Shown here: positions 1-7,752 of the stretch, in pieces
Numbering within the stretch: the first letter of the stretch is position 1
Layout: every line of letters begins with the position of its first letter
Program-made: the position numbers and the translations under genes
Assembly (NCBI RefSeq): GCF_003852315.1
Contig: NZ_CP027762.1
Location: forward strand, 1,283,501-1,347,500
Reading direction: 5' to 3'
DNA: 64,000 nucleotides
Source of the DNA: Pseudomonas sp. LBUM920
GTDB lineage: Bacteria; Pseudomonadota; Gammaproteobacteria; Pseudomonadales; Pseudomonadaceae
Notes under the pieces: generated by a model
Database searches by the model: none
Seen by the model: the letters and a program-made list of their open reading frames with translations, nothing else
What the model was told of the DNA's origin: nothing

Positions 1-270
1 AAAACTGGTATCCATCCCGACTACCGCACCGTGCTGTTCCACGACACCGCCGCCGACGTGTTCTTCCTGATCGGCTCCACGGCCGACAGTGATCGCACCC
101 ACACACATAGCGATGGCAACACGTACCCTTACATTCCGTTGGACGTCTCCAGCGCCTCGCACCCGATCTACACCGGCCAGCAACGCAAGACTCAGGTCGA
201 AGGCCGGATTGCCGGGTTCAACAAGCGTTTTGCGTCGTTTGGCACCAGCCCGAAAAACGCCGAGGCGTGA
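1..270 (+). CDS. rpmE2: 50S ribosomal protein L31 type B, 5' end cut by window
   Basis: The first 89 codons read as the zinc-independent (type B) form of large-subunit ribosomal protein L31. The sequence opens KTGIHPDYRTVLFHD, so probably only the initiator Met lies outside the window. Family features visible are IHPDYR near the N-terminus, the HPIYTGQQR stretch and the basic GFNKRF end. The CxxC zinc motifs of type A L31 are absent. Type B paralogues usually replace the zinc form under zinc limitation through Zur control, but the promoter is not in view so that cannot be checked here. A strong terminator follows. Confidence 0.93.
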   Translation, partial: KTGIHPDYRTVLFHDTAADVFFLIGSTADSDRTHTHSDGNTYPYIPLDVSSASHPIYTGQQRKTQVEGRIAGFNKRFASFGTSPKNAEA

Positions 271-292
271 GGGATTCACGTTTCACCTCAAA

Positions 293-324
293 GGCCGCTC
301 CAGCATTTGGAGCGGCTTTTTTTA
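293..324 (+). terminator. Rho-independent terminator of rpmE2
   Basis: Stem GCCGCTCC / GGAGCGGC with a 7-nt loop, followed by seven T residues, 23 bases after the rpmE2 stop. Confidence 0.85.
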
Positions 325-438
325 TGCGTTGATATCGCAAGGCCATCACCTGGTAAAAACCAACTAAACTACCGGGTAATCGCCAGGAGGCATTGTCCCA
401 GACCGTAAGGAACGCAGATCGACGATCCGAGGTGTCCC

Positions 439-1785
439 ATGGGAGAGTCAGTGACCTTTATCGATGCCAACCGTCCAGTGCTGCTGTTGATCGACGCCCA
501 CCCGGACGTTTTGCACAGCCTCAAGCGATTGCTCAGCCTGGAGCCCTTCGAACTGCACAGCGCCACCTGCGCCGCTGATGCCCTGGGCATTCTCGCCACT
601 CAACCCATTGACCTGGTGATGAGCGCCGCGCGTCTGCCGGACATGGATGGTGCCTCGTTGCTGGCGCACATCCACCAACACCACCCGCACACGGTGCGCA
701 TTCTGCTGACCGGCGAGACCGACCTGACGCTGATCGTCAGAGCCATTAACGAAGGCCAGATCTACCGTTACCTGAGCAAGCCCTGGAACGATGAAGAACT
801 GCTGCTGGCCCTGCGTCAATCCTTGGCCCATCAGCATTCGGAGCGCGAGCGTGGGCGCCTGGAGCTGCTGATCCAGGCGCAGAACGATGAACTCAAGCAG
901 CTCAACGCCACATTGGAAAAACGTGTTGCCTCTCGCACCAGTGAATTGCAGCAAACCGCCGATATGCTCGACCTGGCCTACGAAGAGCTCAAACACAGCT
1001 ACGCCACGGGCACCGAGGTGTTCTCGTTGTTGGCCAACCTGCGCTTACCGCGCGCCAAGCAAACCAACCGGCAAATCATCGAATTGGTGCGCACCTGGTG
1101 TGTGGCCCATGGCGTAGATGAGGCCAGTAACCGCGACCTGACCATGGCTGCCGCGCTCTACAACATCGGCAAATTGAGCTGGAGCGACAGCATGATGGCC
1201 TCGCCTTCAGACCTGTTGCACAGCAGCGACCGTGAGCGTTATCGCGCTTACGCCACCCAAAGCGAATCGTTGCTGATGACTCTGGAACCGATGAAAGACG
1301 CAGCGCGGCTTATCCGCCATCATCAGGAACGCTGGGACGGCAGCGGTTTTCCCGATCACCTCAAGGGTGACGCGATTCCCGCAGGTTCGCGCCTGTTGAA
1401 ACTGGCGGTGGACTTTATCGAGCTGCAAAAGGGCCTGATCCTCGAACGCCAGATGAACAGCGACGAAGCGCTGCTCTATATCCGCAAATACGCCGGTCGC
1501 CTTTACGACCCCGACATGGTGGAAAGTTTTGTTTCAGTCTGCGCCACGTACCTCAATGACGTGACCCTGGGCGACCCCAGTGTCAGGGTGCTGGGCGCCC
1601 GCGAGCTGGAGGAGGGCATGGTGCTGGCGCGCAACCTCAACGCCGATAACGGCATGTTGTTGCTCAACGCCGGCAAGGTGCTGAACCTGCCGCTGGTGGA
1701 CAAGTTGATTGCCTTTGAGACCATGGAAGGTGCCAGGTACAGCGTGTTTATCAAAGAGCGGCATGAAGGATTGCTTTGCGAATAA
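439..1785 (+). CDS. Response regulator with degenerate receiver and YN-GYP domain
   Basis: 448-residue protein with an N-terminal receiver-like domain (about 12-125), a coiled-coil linker (about 130-180), an HD-GYP-type domain (about 195-375) and a C-terminal extension. HD-GYP proteins normally hydrolyse cyclic di-GMP. Here both active centres are altered. The phosphoacceptor Asp is replaced by Ala63 in VMSAARLPDMDG, and the HD pair is replaced by YN in ALYNIGKL, whereas the HHQERWDGSGFP segment corresponding to HHE..DGxGYP is largely kept. P. aeruginosa PA2572 is a known YN-GYP protein of this layout that still affects behaviour, so a regulatory or protein-binding role fits better than hydrolysis. 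It stands alone in its transcription unit. Function assignment is inference. Confidence 0.82.
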   Translation: MGESVTFIDANRPVLLLIDAHPDVLHSLKRLLSLEPFELHSATCAADALGILATQPIDLVMSAARLPDMDGASLLAHIHQHHPHTVRILLTGETDLTLIVRAINEGQIYRYLSKPWNDEELLLALRQSLAHQHSERERGRLELLIQAQNDELKQLNATLEKRVASRTSELQQTADMLDLAYEELKHSYATGTEVFSLLANLRLPRAKQTNRQIIELVRTWCVAHGVDEASNRDLTMAAALYNIGKLSWSDSMMASPSDLLHSSDRERYRAYATQSESLLMTLEPMKDAARLIRHHQERWDGSGFPDHLKGDAIPAGSRLLKLAVDFIELQKGLILERQMNSDEALLYIRKYAGRLYDPDMVESFVSVCATYLNDVTLGDPSVRVLGARELEEGMVLARNLNADNGMLLLNAGKVLNLPLVDKLIAFETMEGARYSVFIKERHEGLLCE

Positions 1786-1832
1786 CGCGCTATCTGTGAT
1801 CCTTGCGCCTTTGCATTCGAGGCAGTTTTTAC

Positions 1833-2246
1833 ATGACATCCACTATCCGCATCGCCGCTGCGCTGTTGATTGGCAGCGACGGCCGAACCCTGCTGGTGCG
1901 CAAGCGCGGCACCCAGGCGTTCATGCAACCGGGCGGCAAGATCGACGCCGGCGAACAACCGGCCCAAGCCCTGGCCCGTGAGCTGTTTGAGGAACTCGAC
2001 CTGCGCATCGAGCCAAGCCAGGCTGTCTATCTTGGCCACTTCTCGGCCCCCGCCGCCAATGAGCCTGGGTTCACCGTGGACGCCGAGCTGTTCCAGGTGC
2101 ACATCGACGTAGCGGTGACGCCCGCGGCCGAAATCGAAGAAGTGCGCTGGATCGACCCTGCCGGTGACGGTGGCCTGCAACTGGCGCCGTTGACGCGCGA
2201 CGTGATCCTGCCGTTTTACCGCGCATCGCTGACCTGCGACGCATGA
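1833..2246 (+). CDS. Nudix hydrolase
   Basis: 137-residue Nudix-family pyrophosphohydrolase. The Nudix box reads GKIDAGE..QALARELFEELDL, matching Gx5Ex7REUxEExGU except that the last Gly is Asp. I chose the ATG at 1833, which follows a GAGGCA ribosome-binding sequence, over the upstream in-frame ATG at 1803. The substrate cannot be read from sequence; similar small Pseudomonas proteins are annotated as NUDIX domain-containing proteins. The stop codon overlaps the start of the following acetyltransferase, so the two are probably translationally coupled. Confidence 0.88.
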   Translation: MTSTIRIAAALLIGSDGRTLLVRKRGTQAFMQPGGKIDAGEQPAQALARELFEELDLRIEPSQAVYLGHFSAPAANEPGFTVDAELFQVHIDVAVTPAAEIEEVRWIDPAGDGGLQLAPLTRDVILPFYRASLTCDA

Positions 2247-2749
2247 TGATTCGTTCACTTGGCGCCAACGACGCCGAGGCTTATCGGGCGTTGATGCTTG
2301 AGGCGTACGGCGCTTATCCGCAGGCGTTCACCTCCAGCGTGGCGGAGCGCGCGCTGATGCCCTTGAGCTGGTGGGAAAAGCGCGTCGACAGCCCGCTGGA
2401 TCGGCTGCTCGGGGCTTTTGAGGGGGACGCATTGGTGGGCATTGTCGGCCTGGCGTTCGAGCCGCGTGAGAAAGCGCGCCATAAGGTGACCTTGTTCGGC
2501 ATGTACGTGAACCGGGCGTACCAGCACCGAGGCCTGGGCCGCCAGTTGGTGGAGGCGGCGCTCGCCGAGGCGCGTGAACATCCGCACCTCACACTGATTC
2601 AGCTGACCGTCACCGCTGGCAACGACGCCGCCTTCGCGTTGTACCAGCGCTGCGGCTTCATCCAGTACGGCCTGGAGCCACTGGCGGTGCGGGTGGGCGA
2701 GGATTATTTCGACAAGATCCACATGTGGCGTGAACTCAAGGTCGACTGA
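2243..2749 (+). CDS. GNAT-family N-acetyltransferase
   Basis: 168 residues with the acetyl-CoA binding motif A as GMYVNRAYQHRGLGRQLVEAAL-type sequence (QHRGLG loop, about 90-115) and a C-terminal NDAAFALYQRCGF motif B typical of GNAT enzymes. It acetylates a small molecule or protein amine that sequence does not identify. The start overlaps the Nudix stop codon by 4 nt, indicating a two-gene operon. No signal peptide or membrane segment is seen, so it is cytoplasmic. Confidence 0.88.
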   Translation: MMIRSLGANDAEAYRALMLEAYGAYPQAFTSSVAERALMPLSWWEKRVDSPLDRLLGAFEGDALVGIVGLAFEPREKARHKVTLFGMYVNRAYQHRGLGRQLVEAALAEAREHPHLTLIQLTVTAGNDAAFALYQRCGFIQYGLEPLAVRVGEDYFDKIHMWRELKVD

Positions 2750-2750
2750 A

Positions 2751-2949
2751 ATCCCAGGTGGGAACTCAATCCCATGTGGGAGCTGGCTTGCCTGCGATAA
2801 CATCGCCTCGGTGCTGCAGCCAGACCGCGTCGTCTGCTATCCCAGGTGGGAACTCAATCCAATGTGGGAGCTGGCTTGCCTGCGATAACATCGCCTCGGT
2901 GCTGCAGTCAGACCGCGTCGTCTGCATCGCAGGCAAGCCAGCTTCCACA
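2751..2949. repeat. REPIN with internal 88-bp tandem duplication
   Basis: Two nearly identical 88-bp units start at 2751 and 2839. Each holds the REP arm GTGGGAGCTGGCTTGCCTGC. The inverted arm (GCAGGCAAGCCAGCTTCCAC) occurs once, at about 2929-2948. This looks like one REP doublet whose left arm and spacer were duplicated. It fills the space between the acetyltransferase gene and metR. Confidence 0.85.
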
Positions 2950-2966
2950 TTTTTAATCTGTGTCGT

Positions 2967-3884
2967 TCAGCGAACGGCGCTGACGCCATCGAGCGTGGAA
3001 AACGACGTGTCCTTGGCCGTCAGCAGAAAGTCGCGCATGTACGGCGCGTCCAGCATGTCTGCACGAATCCCCGCATACAACGTTGCGAACAGCCCTTTCT
3101 CGCCCAACCGTTTGGCCTTCACGTAACCGCGCGAGCTGTACTCATGCAGCGCCCAATGCGGCATGCCGCACACACCACGGCCGCTGGCCACCAGCTGCAT
3201 CATCATGACCGTGAGTTCCGAGGTGCGCACCTGGGCCGGTTCCACGTCGGCCGGCTCTAAAAAGCGCGTGAAAATGTCCAGCCGATCGCGTTCCACCGGG
3301 TAGGTGATCAGGGTCTCGGTGAGCAAATCTTCGGGCACGATGTACGATTTGTTCGCCAGTGCGTGCTGGTTGGCCACGGCCAGCATGGCTTCGTATGTGA
3401 ACAGCGGCACGTAGGTGATGCCCGGCAATTCCAGCGGGTCGGAAGTCACCACCAGGTCCAGGTCGCCCCGCGCCAGCGCCGGCAGTGGCGCGAAGGCGAA
3501 GCCGGAGGCCAGGTCCAGCTCGACTTCCGGCCAGGCATCGCGGAACTGGTCGATGGTCGGCATCAGCCACTGGAAGCAACTGTGGCACTCAATGGCCATG
3601 TGCAAACGCCCGGCGGTGCCGCCGGCGAGACGCGCAATATCGCGCTCGGCGCCGCGCAGCAAGGGCAGGGTGGCGTCGGCCAGTTGCAGCAAACGCAGAC
3701 CGGCGCTGGTAAAGCGCAGTGGCTTGGTCTTGCGCACGAACAGCTGCATGCCCAAGCGCTCTTCCAGCTCTTTAAACTGATGGGACAGCGCCGACTGCGT
3801 CAGGTGCAGGCGCTCGGCGGCTTCGACCAGGCTGTCGGCTTCGCGCAAGGCGTGCAGGGTCTTGAGGTGACGGATTTCGAGCAC
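2967..3884 (-). CDS. metR: LysR-family regulator MetR
   Basis: 305-residue LysR-type regulator. The opening MLEIRHLKTLHALREADSL and the HTH (about 18-38, LTQSALSHQFKELE) are characteristic of MetR, the homocysteine-responsive activator of methionine synthesis genes. A periplasmic-binding-protein-like effector domain fills about 88-295. I chose the GTG at 3884 because a GGAG lies 5 nt upstream and the protein then begins at the family's usual position; an in-frame ATG at 3920 has no such support. It is divergent from the downstream hydrolase gene, as LysR genes often are from a target, but no met gene is in view. Confidence 0.9.
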   Translation of the reverse strand: MLEIRHLKTLHALREADSLVEAAERLHLTQSALSHQFKELEERLGMQLFVRKTKPLRFTSAGLRLLQLADATLPLLRGAERDIARLAGGTAGRLHMAIECHSCFQWLMPTIDQFRDAWPEVELDLASGFAFAPLPALARGDLDLVVTSDPLELPGITYVPLFTYEAMLAVANQHALANKSYIVPEDLLTETLITYPVERDRLDIFTRFLEPADVEPAQVRTSELTVMMMQLVASGRGVCGMPHWALHEYSSRGYVKAKRLGEKGLFATLYAGIRADMLDAPYMRDFLLTAKDTSFSTLDGVSAVR

Positions 3885-4066
3885 GGGCTCTCCATGAAGA
3901 CGATTTGTGAAAAACGGCAATGGCGTGAGTTTGTCTCATGTTGCAAGGCGTGTCGATCATGACCGCTGGGCGCCGTTCATCAAACTGTCACGCAACTGTG
4001 GCAGCGCGCTTGAACAAACTTCATCAGACTCGCGCTCTACTGGGGTTCTGTGTTTCGGTGTTTTTC

Positions 4067-5086
4067 ATGCGCGTGTTGTGTTTACTGGCCGCTCTATTGT
4101 TCGGCCTGCCGTCTTTTGCGGCTTCTCGATGTGACGTCAATGTCCCGACGCAAACGGTCGACCTGGCTCAGGTGAGCATTGCCTACCAGAGCATCGGCCG
4201 TGCGTCCGACCCTGCATTGCTGCTGGTCATGGGCCTGGGCGGGCAGTTGATCCACTGGCCGGACGAAGTTGTCGTGGCGCTGTGCGAACAAGGGTTTCGG
4301 GTGATTCGCTACGACAACCGTGACGTCGGCCTGTCCACGTGGCGCCAGGCACCGGCCAGTGCCAACCTGACCTTCGAAGTGCTGCGCTACAAACTCGGCC
4401 TGCCGGTGGCGGCGCCTTACACGCTGACCGACATGGCCGACGACGCCCTGGGCTTGATGGACGCGTTGCAGATCCGCCAATTCCACGTGCTGGGTGCGAG
4501 CATGGGCGGCATGATCGCCCAGCACCTGGCGGCCATGGCGCCGCAACGGGTCGAGAGCCTGACGTTGATCATGACCAGCTCCGGCGCCGAAGGCTTGCCG
4601 GCGCCGAGTGCTGCATTGGTGCAGTTGCTGTCGCGGCGCAGCGCGCCCAACCGTGAAGTGGCGCTGGAGCAACAGGCCGACTTGCTGGCGGCGTTGGGCA
4701 GCCCGAATGTGAAGGACGATCGCCAGGTATTGCTGCATCAGGCCGCGCTGTCCTACGACCGCGCCTTCAACCCGGACGGGGTCAAGCGCCAGATCATGGC
4801 GATCCTCGCCGAGCCCAGTCGTGTGCCGCTGCTCAATCAATTGCGTGTGCCAACGCTGGTGGTGCATGGCACTGCCGACCCGTTGCTGCCGGTGATGCAC
4901 GGTGTGCATTTGGCCGCGCATATCCAGGGCAGCCAGTTGAAGTTGATTCCCGGCCTGGCGCATCGTTTTCAGGAGGCGTTCAAGGCGCCGTTGCTGGCGG
5001 CGGTGTTGCCGTACCTGCAAGCCCATCGCGAAGATGCCGCGCACTGGGCGCAGATTGATTTGGGGCAGCCTTCGAAGGTGTTGTGA
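4067..5086 (+). CDS. Secreted alpha/beta hydrolase
   Basis: 339-residue alpha/beta hydrolase with an N-terminal signal peptide (MRVLCLLAALLFGLPSFAAS). The nucleophile elbow GASMGG places Ser145, with Asp271 in HGTADPLLP and His299 in GLAHRF completing a plausible catalytic triad; the oxyanion segment is VMGLGGQ. The start at 4067 was chosen because it exposes the signal sequence, although its ribosome-binding site is weak and an ATG at 3938 is possible. The substrate is unknown. It is transcribed divergently from metR with about 180 bp between start codons and precedes the DsbA-family gene. Confidence 0.85.
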   Translation: MRVLCLLAALLFGLPSFAASRCDVNVPTQTVDLAQVSIAYQSIGRASDPALLLVMGLGGQLIHWPDEVVVALCEQGFRVIRYDNRDVGLSTWRQAPASANLTFEVLRYKLGLPVAAPYTLTDMADDALGLMDALQIRQFHVLGASMGGMIAQHLAAMAPQRVESLTLIMTSSGAEGLPAPSAALVQLLSRRSAPNREVALEQQADLLAALGSPNVKDDRQVLLHQAALSYDRAFNPDGVKRQIMAILAEPSRVPLLNQLRVPTLVVHGTADPLLPVMHGVHLAAHIQGSQLKLIPGLAHRFQEAFKAPLLAAVLPYLQAHREDAAHWAQIDLGQPSKVL

Positions 5087-5141
5087 AGTTGGTGTATCGT
5101 GCAACTTTTACGGCGCATCAATGCCAGCGAGGTTGCCTACC

Positions 5142-5795
5142 ATGAGTACTCCCCTGAAAATCGATTTCGTCAGCGACGTGTCTTGCCCCTGGTGCATTAT
5201 CGGCCTGCGTGGGCTGACTGAGGCGTTGGACCAGCTGGGCGCTGAGGTGCAGGCCGAGATTCATTTCCAGCCGTTTGAGCTGAACCCGAATATGCCGGCT
5301 ATCGGGCAGAACATCGTTGAGCACATCACTGAAAAATACGGCTCCACGGCAGAGGAATCGCAGGCTAACCGTGCGCGTATTCGTGACTTGGGTGCGGCGT
5401 TGGGCTTTGCGTTTCGCACTGACGGGCAGAGTCGTATCTACAACACGTTTGATGCGCATCGCTTGCTGCATTGGGCTGGGTTGGAAGGGTTGCAGTACAA
5501 CCTGAAGGAAGCACTGTTCAAGGCTTATTTCAGTGATGGGCAAGACCCGTCCGACCCTGCGACCTTGGCGATTATTGCTGAAAGTGTTGGGTTGGATGTC
5601 ACGCGTGCTGCGCAGATTCTGGCCTCTGATGAATACGCCGCAGAGGTGCGTGAGCAAGAGCAACTGTGGATTTCCCGAGGGGTGACTTCGGTGCCAACTA
5701 TTGTGTTTAACGACCAGTATGCGGTCAGTGGGGGGCAGCCGGCTGAGGCTTTTGTTGGGGCGATTCGTCAGATCATCAGTGAGGCCAAGGGCTGA
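5142..5795 (+). CDS. DsbA-family oxidoreductase (FrnE-like)
   Basis: 217-residue cytoplasmic thioredoxin-fold protein of the DsbA/FrnE type. The redox motif CPWC is at residues 15-18 and the cis-Pro loop is TSVPTIVF near 187. A helical insertion with HRLLHWAG fits the FrnE/2-hydroxychromene isomerase-like branch. There is no signal peptide, so it is not a periplasmic DsbA. The start at 5142 follows GCGAGG at a proper distance. The substrate is unknown; family members act as disulfide oxidoreductases. Confidence 0.88.
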   Translation: MSTPLKIDFVSDVSCPWCIIGLRGLTEALDQLGAEVQAEIHFQPFELNPNMPAIGQNIVEHITEKYGSTAEESQANRARIRDLGAALGFAFRTDGQSRIYNTFDAHRLLHWAGLEGLQYNLKEALFKAYFSDGQDPSDPATLAIIAESVGLDVTRAAQILASDEYAAEVREQEQLWISRGVTSVPTIVFNDQYAVSGGQPAEAFVGAIRQIISEAKG

Positions 5796-5858
5796 TAGGT
5801 CTTCGGGGCCTTGTGTACCTATCCTGAGTGATTGCAGCAACAGCAGATCTGTTTTTCT

Positions 5859-6018
5859 GTGTGAGCTGGCTTGCCTGCGATGCAGGCACCTCGATACATC
5901 AGGCGCACCCAGTCGATGCTATCGCAGGCAAGCCAGCTCCCACATTTGACCGAGTACACCTGATGCACTGAGCTTCAAGTGTGGGAGCGGGCTCGCTCGC
6001 GAAGGCGGCGGGACGGCC
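5859..6018. repeat. REPIN followed by a single REP of another class
   Basis: Inverted arms GTGAGCTGGCTTGCCTGCGA (5861) and TCGCAGGCAAGCCAGCTCCC (about 5922) flank a 40-bp spacer. A lone REP of the GTGGGAGCGGGCTCGCTCGC type starts at 5981. Both lie between the DsbA-like gene and the 3' end of the mipA-type gene. Confidence 0.85.
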
Positions 6019-6041
6019 GCCAGCCACCCAGAACCAACCCA

Positions 6042-6812
6042 TCACTCAAACTTGTAACTGATCGCCGTCTGCACCTGCCCCTGGTTCACATCACCCGTCT
6101 GCTTGACGATCGTGCTGTTGGCCGCCGACCCCACCAGGTGCGTCCAACTGGCGCTGGTCAATAACGACCAATGCGTATCCAGCGGAAATTCAAAACTCTG
6201 GGTCAGCGTCAGGTTCTGGAAACCCGCGCTGGCGTTATAGGCCCGAATGCCCGAAGCCGCCGACTCCTTGTCATCCACACCAAAAAAAGTCTGCGTCTGG
6301 CGCGCATCGGCAAAGTGCGCCATCAGGCCGGTGCTACCGATGATGCCGCCACCCAACGGGTAACCCAACTCACCGCCGAGCTTGCCCAACACGCCACTCT
6401 GATCACGCCCGCCGCCCACGGCCTGGCCAACCTGCGCGTACACGCGCCAGAACTCGGCCGGAGCGTATTGGATGAAACCGCCGACTTCCGCCATGTCCGA
6501 CACATCGCGCAAACCGCGCAGTGAGCCATTGGCCGTGCGGCCCGACAGGTAATTGATGTAAGGGCCGGCAGTAATGCCGTTGGTGTTCAGCACGCTCCAG
6601 GTCAGGCCGTCGTCGGTGCCCAGGCTGACACTGCCCCAGTCCAGATCGAAGTAGGGAATCGGCCGGGTTTCGTAGCGGCTGCCGGTAGGGTCGTGGGGTT
6701 GATAGCTGACACCCGCGCCCACTTCGCCGGTAATGCCGTCGGCCCATACCGTGCTGGAAAAGCCCCATAGCCCGAGCAAACCGGCGAATACAGCAGAAGT
6801 AACCTTGAACAT
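6042..6812 (-). CDS. MipA/OmpV family outer membrane protein
   Basis: 256 residues with a signal peptide (VTSAVFAGLLGLWGFSSTVWA, cleavage near 24) and alternating beta-strand sequence ending in YKFE with a C-terminal Phe-containing strand, as in outer membrane barrels. The GEVGAGVSYQPHD start of the mature protein and length match the MipA/OmpV family. Members scaffold murein enzymes or form porin-like barrels; which applies is unknown. A GGAAATGG sequence precedes the ATG. It is divergent from the sigma-54 operon; the palindrome at 6885-6902 lies 73 bp upstream of its start and might also act on it. Confidence 0.88.
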   Translation of the reverse strand: MFKVTSAVFAGLLGLWGFSSTVWADGITGEVGAGVSYQPHDPTGSRYETRPIPYFDLDWGSVSLGTDDGLTWSVLNTNGITAGPYINYLSGRTANGSLRGLRDVSDMAEVGGFIQYAPAEFWRVYAQVGQAVGGGRDQSGVLGKLGGELGYPLGGGIIGSTGLMAHFADARQTQTFFGVDDKESAASGIRAYNASAGFQNLTLTQSFEFPLDTHWSLLTSASWTHLVGSAANSTIVKQTGDVNQGQVQTAISYKFE

Positions 6813-6884
6813 GGAGCCATTTCCTTATCTGAACATGCGCGCATTCACGCGCGAAGGGCGTCCCTGACGCAAGCACTCATCTTG

Positions 6885-6911
6885 TTTGTAGCAAGCTACA
6901 AAAATTGTAGC
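6885..6911. promoter_or_regulatory. Palindromic operator, candidate enhancer for the operon at 7054
   Basis: Perfect inverted repeat TTTGTAGC-AA-GCTACAAA at 6885-6902, followed by a third half-site TTGTAGC at 6905-6911. It is centred about 80 bp upstream of the -24 box at 6975, the usual place for a sigma-54 activator enhancer. The operon encodes its own such activator. It also lies in front of the divergent mipA-type gene, so it could serve that promoter instead. Confidence 0.5.
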
Positions 6912-6974
6912 TCCTGCGACACAAAACACCTGGGCTATCGGCCAAAACCCCAGCCCTGCGGGCTTTTAGCCAGT

Positions 6975-6990
6975 TGGCACAATCCCTGCT
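6975..6990 (+). promoter_or_regulatory. Sigma-54 (-24/-12) promoter
   Basis: TGGCACAATCCCTGCT: GG and GC lie 12 bp apart, as required for RpoN promoters (consensus TGGCACG-N4-TTGCW). It sits about 65 bp upstream of the phosphatase start and points into the operon. Confidence 0.7.
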
Positions 6991-7053
6991 CTACCCCTCC
7001 TGCAAGCGCAAAGAGCGCGATTTTCTTCAAGCCCTCCAACTCAAGGAAAGGCA

Positions 7054-7752
7054 ATGATCCACTGGCATATCGTGTGTGACTTCGACGGGACCATCACCCC
7101 AACCGACGTCATCGACAACGTCCTCCAACGCTTCGCCGGCCCCGAGTGGGAAACCATCGAACAGGAATGGCTGGATGGGCATATCGGTTCCCGCGAATGC
7201 CTGAGCCGTCAACTGGCGCTGATCAAAGCAACCCCGGCTGAACTGCTGGCGTACTTCGACAGCGTCGAGATCGACCCGGACTTTCCGGACTTCGTCGATC
7301 ACGTCATGGGCCTGGGCGCGACCATCGAAGTGGTCAGCGACGGCATCGAACAAGGCATCGCGCGCATCCTGTCGCGCAACTACGTGACCTTGCTGCCGAT
7401 CCTCGCCAACCGCCTGCGCCAGGTCGACCAGAACAGCTGGCGCATCGACTTCCCGTATTCCAGCGATGCCTGCCGTGCCGCTTCCGGCAACTGCAAGTGC
7501 AAATCCACCCCGCGCAACAAGCGCGTGCTGGTGATCGGCGACGGCAAGTCCGACATGTGCGTGGCCTCCACCGCCGACTTCGTCTTCGCCAAGGGCAGCC
7601 TGGCCGACTATTGCCAGGCCAACAATATTCCTCACGCGCGCTTCGACACCTTCGCCGAAGTGAGCGCATTGCTGGCCAAGCTGCCTCAGGGCATCGCGGC
7701 CAACGCTACCACCTTTACTGCTGACAACCAGGAACTCTTCCACCATGTCTGA
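7054..7752 (+). CDS. HAD-IB family phosphatase, MtnX-like
   Basis: 232-residue HAD phosphatase. The nucleophile motif DFDGT is at 9-13, a VVSDG motif II at about 95, and the metal-binding GDGKSD motif at about 162. Cysteines in SGNCKCK suggest an MtnX-like cap. MtnX and phosphoserine phosphatase relatives hydrolyse small phosphoesters. In this setting, beside an aminotransferase and an acyltransferase, the substrate is probably an amino or keto acid phosphate, which is inference. First gene of a six-gene unit; its 3' end overlaps the aminotransferase by 8 nt. The start follows an AAGGAAAGG ribosome-binding site. Confidence 0.85.
   Translation: MIHWHIVCDFDGTITPTDVIDNVLQRFAGPEWETIEQEWLDGHIGSRECLSRQLALIKATPAELLAYFDSVEIDPDFPDFVDHVMGLGATIEVVSDGIEQGIARILSRNYVTLLPILANRLRQVDQNSWRIDFPYSSDACRAASGNCKCKSTPRNKRVLVIGDGKSDMCVASTADFVFAKGSLADYCQANNIPHARFDTFAEVSALLAKLPQGIAANATTFTADNQELFHHV

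Noticed and set aside
2751..2949. Tandem 88-bp repeats considered as a CRISPR array
   Set aside because: Units are nearly identical throughout, with no variable spacers, and match REP sequence; no cas genes are present.
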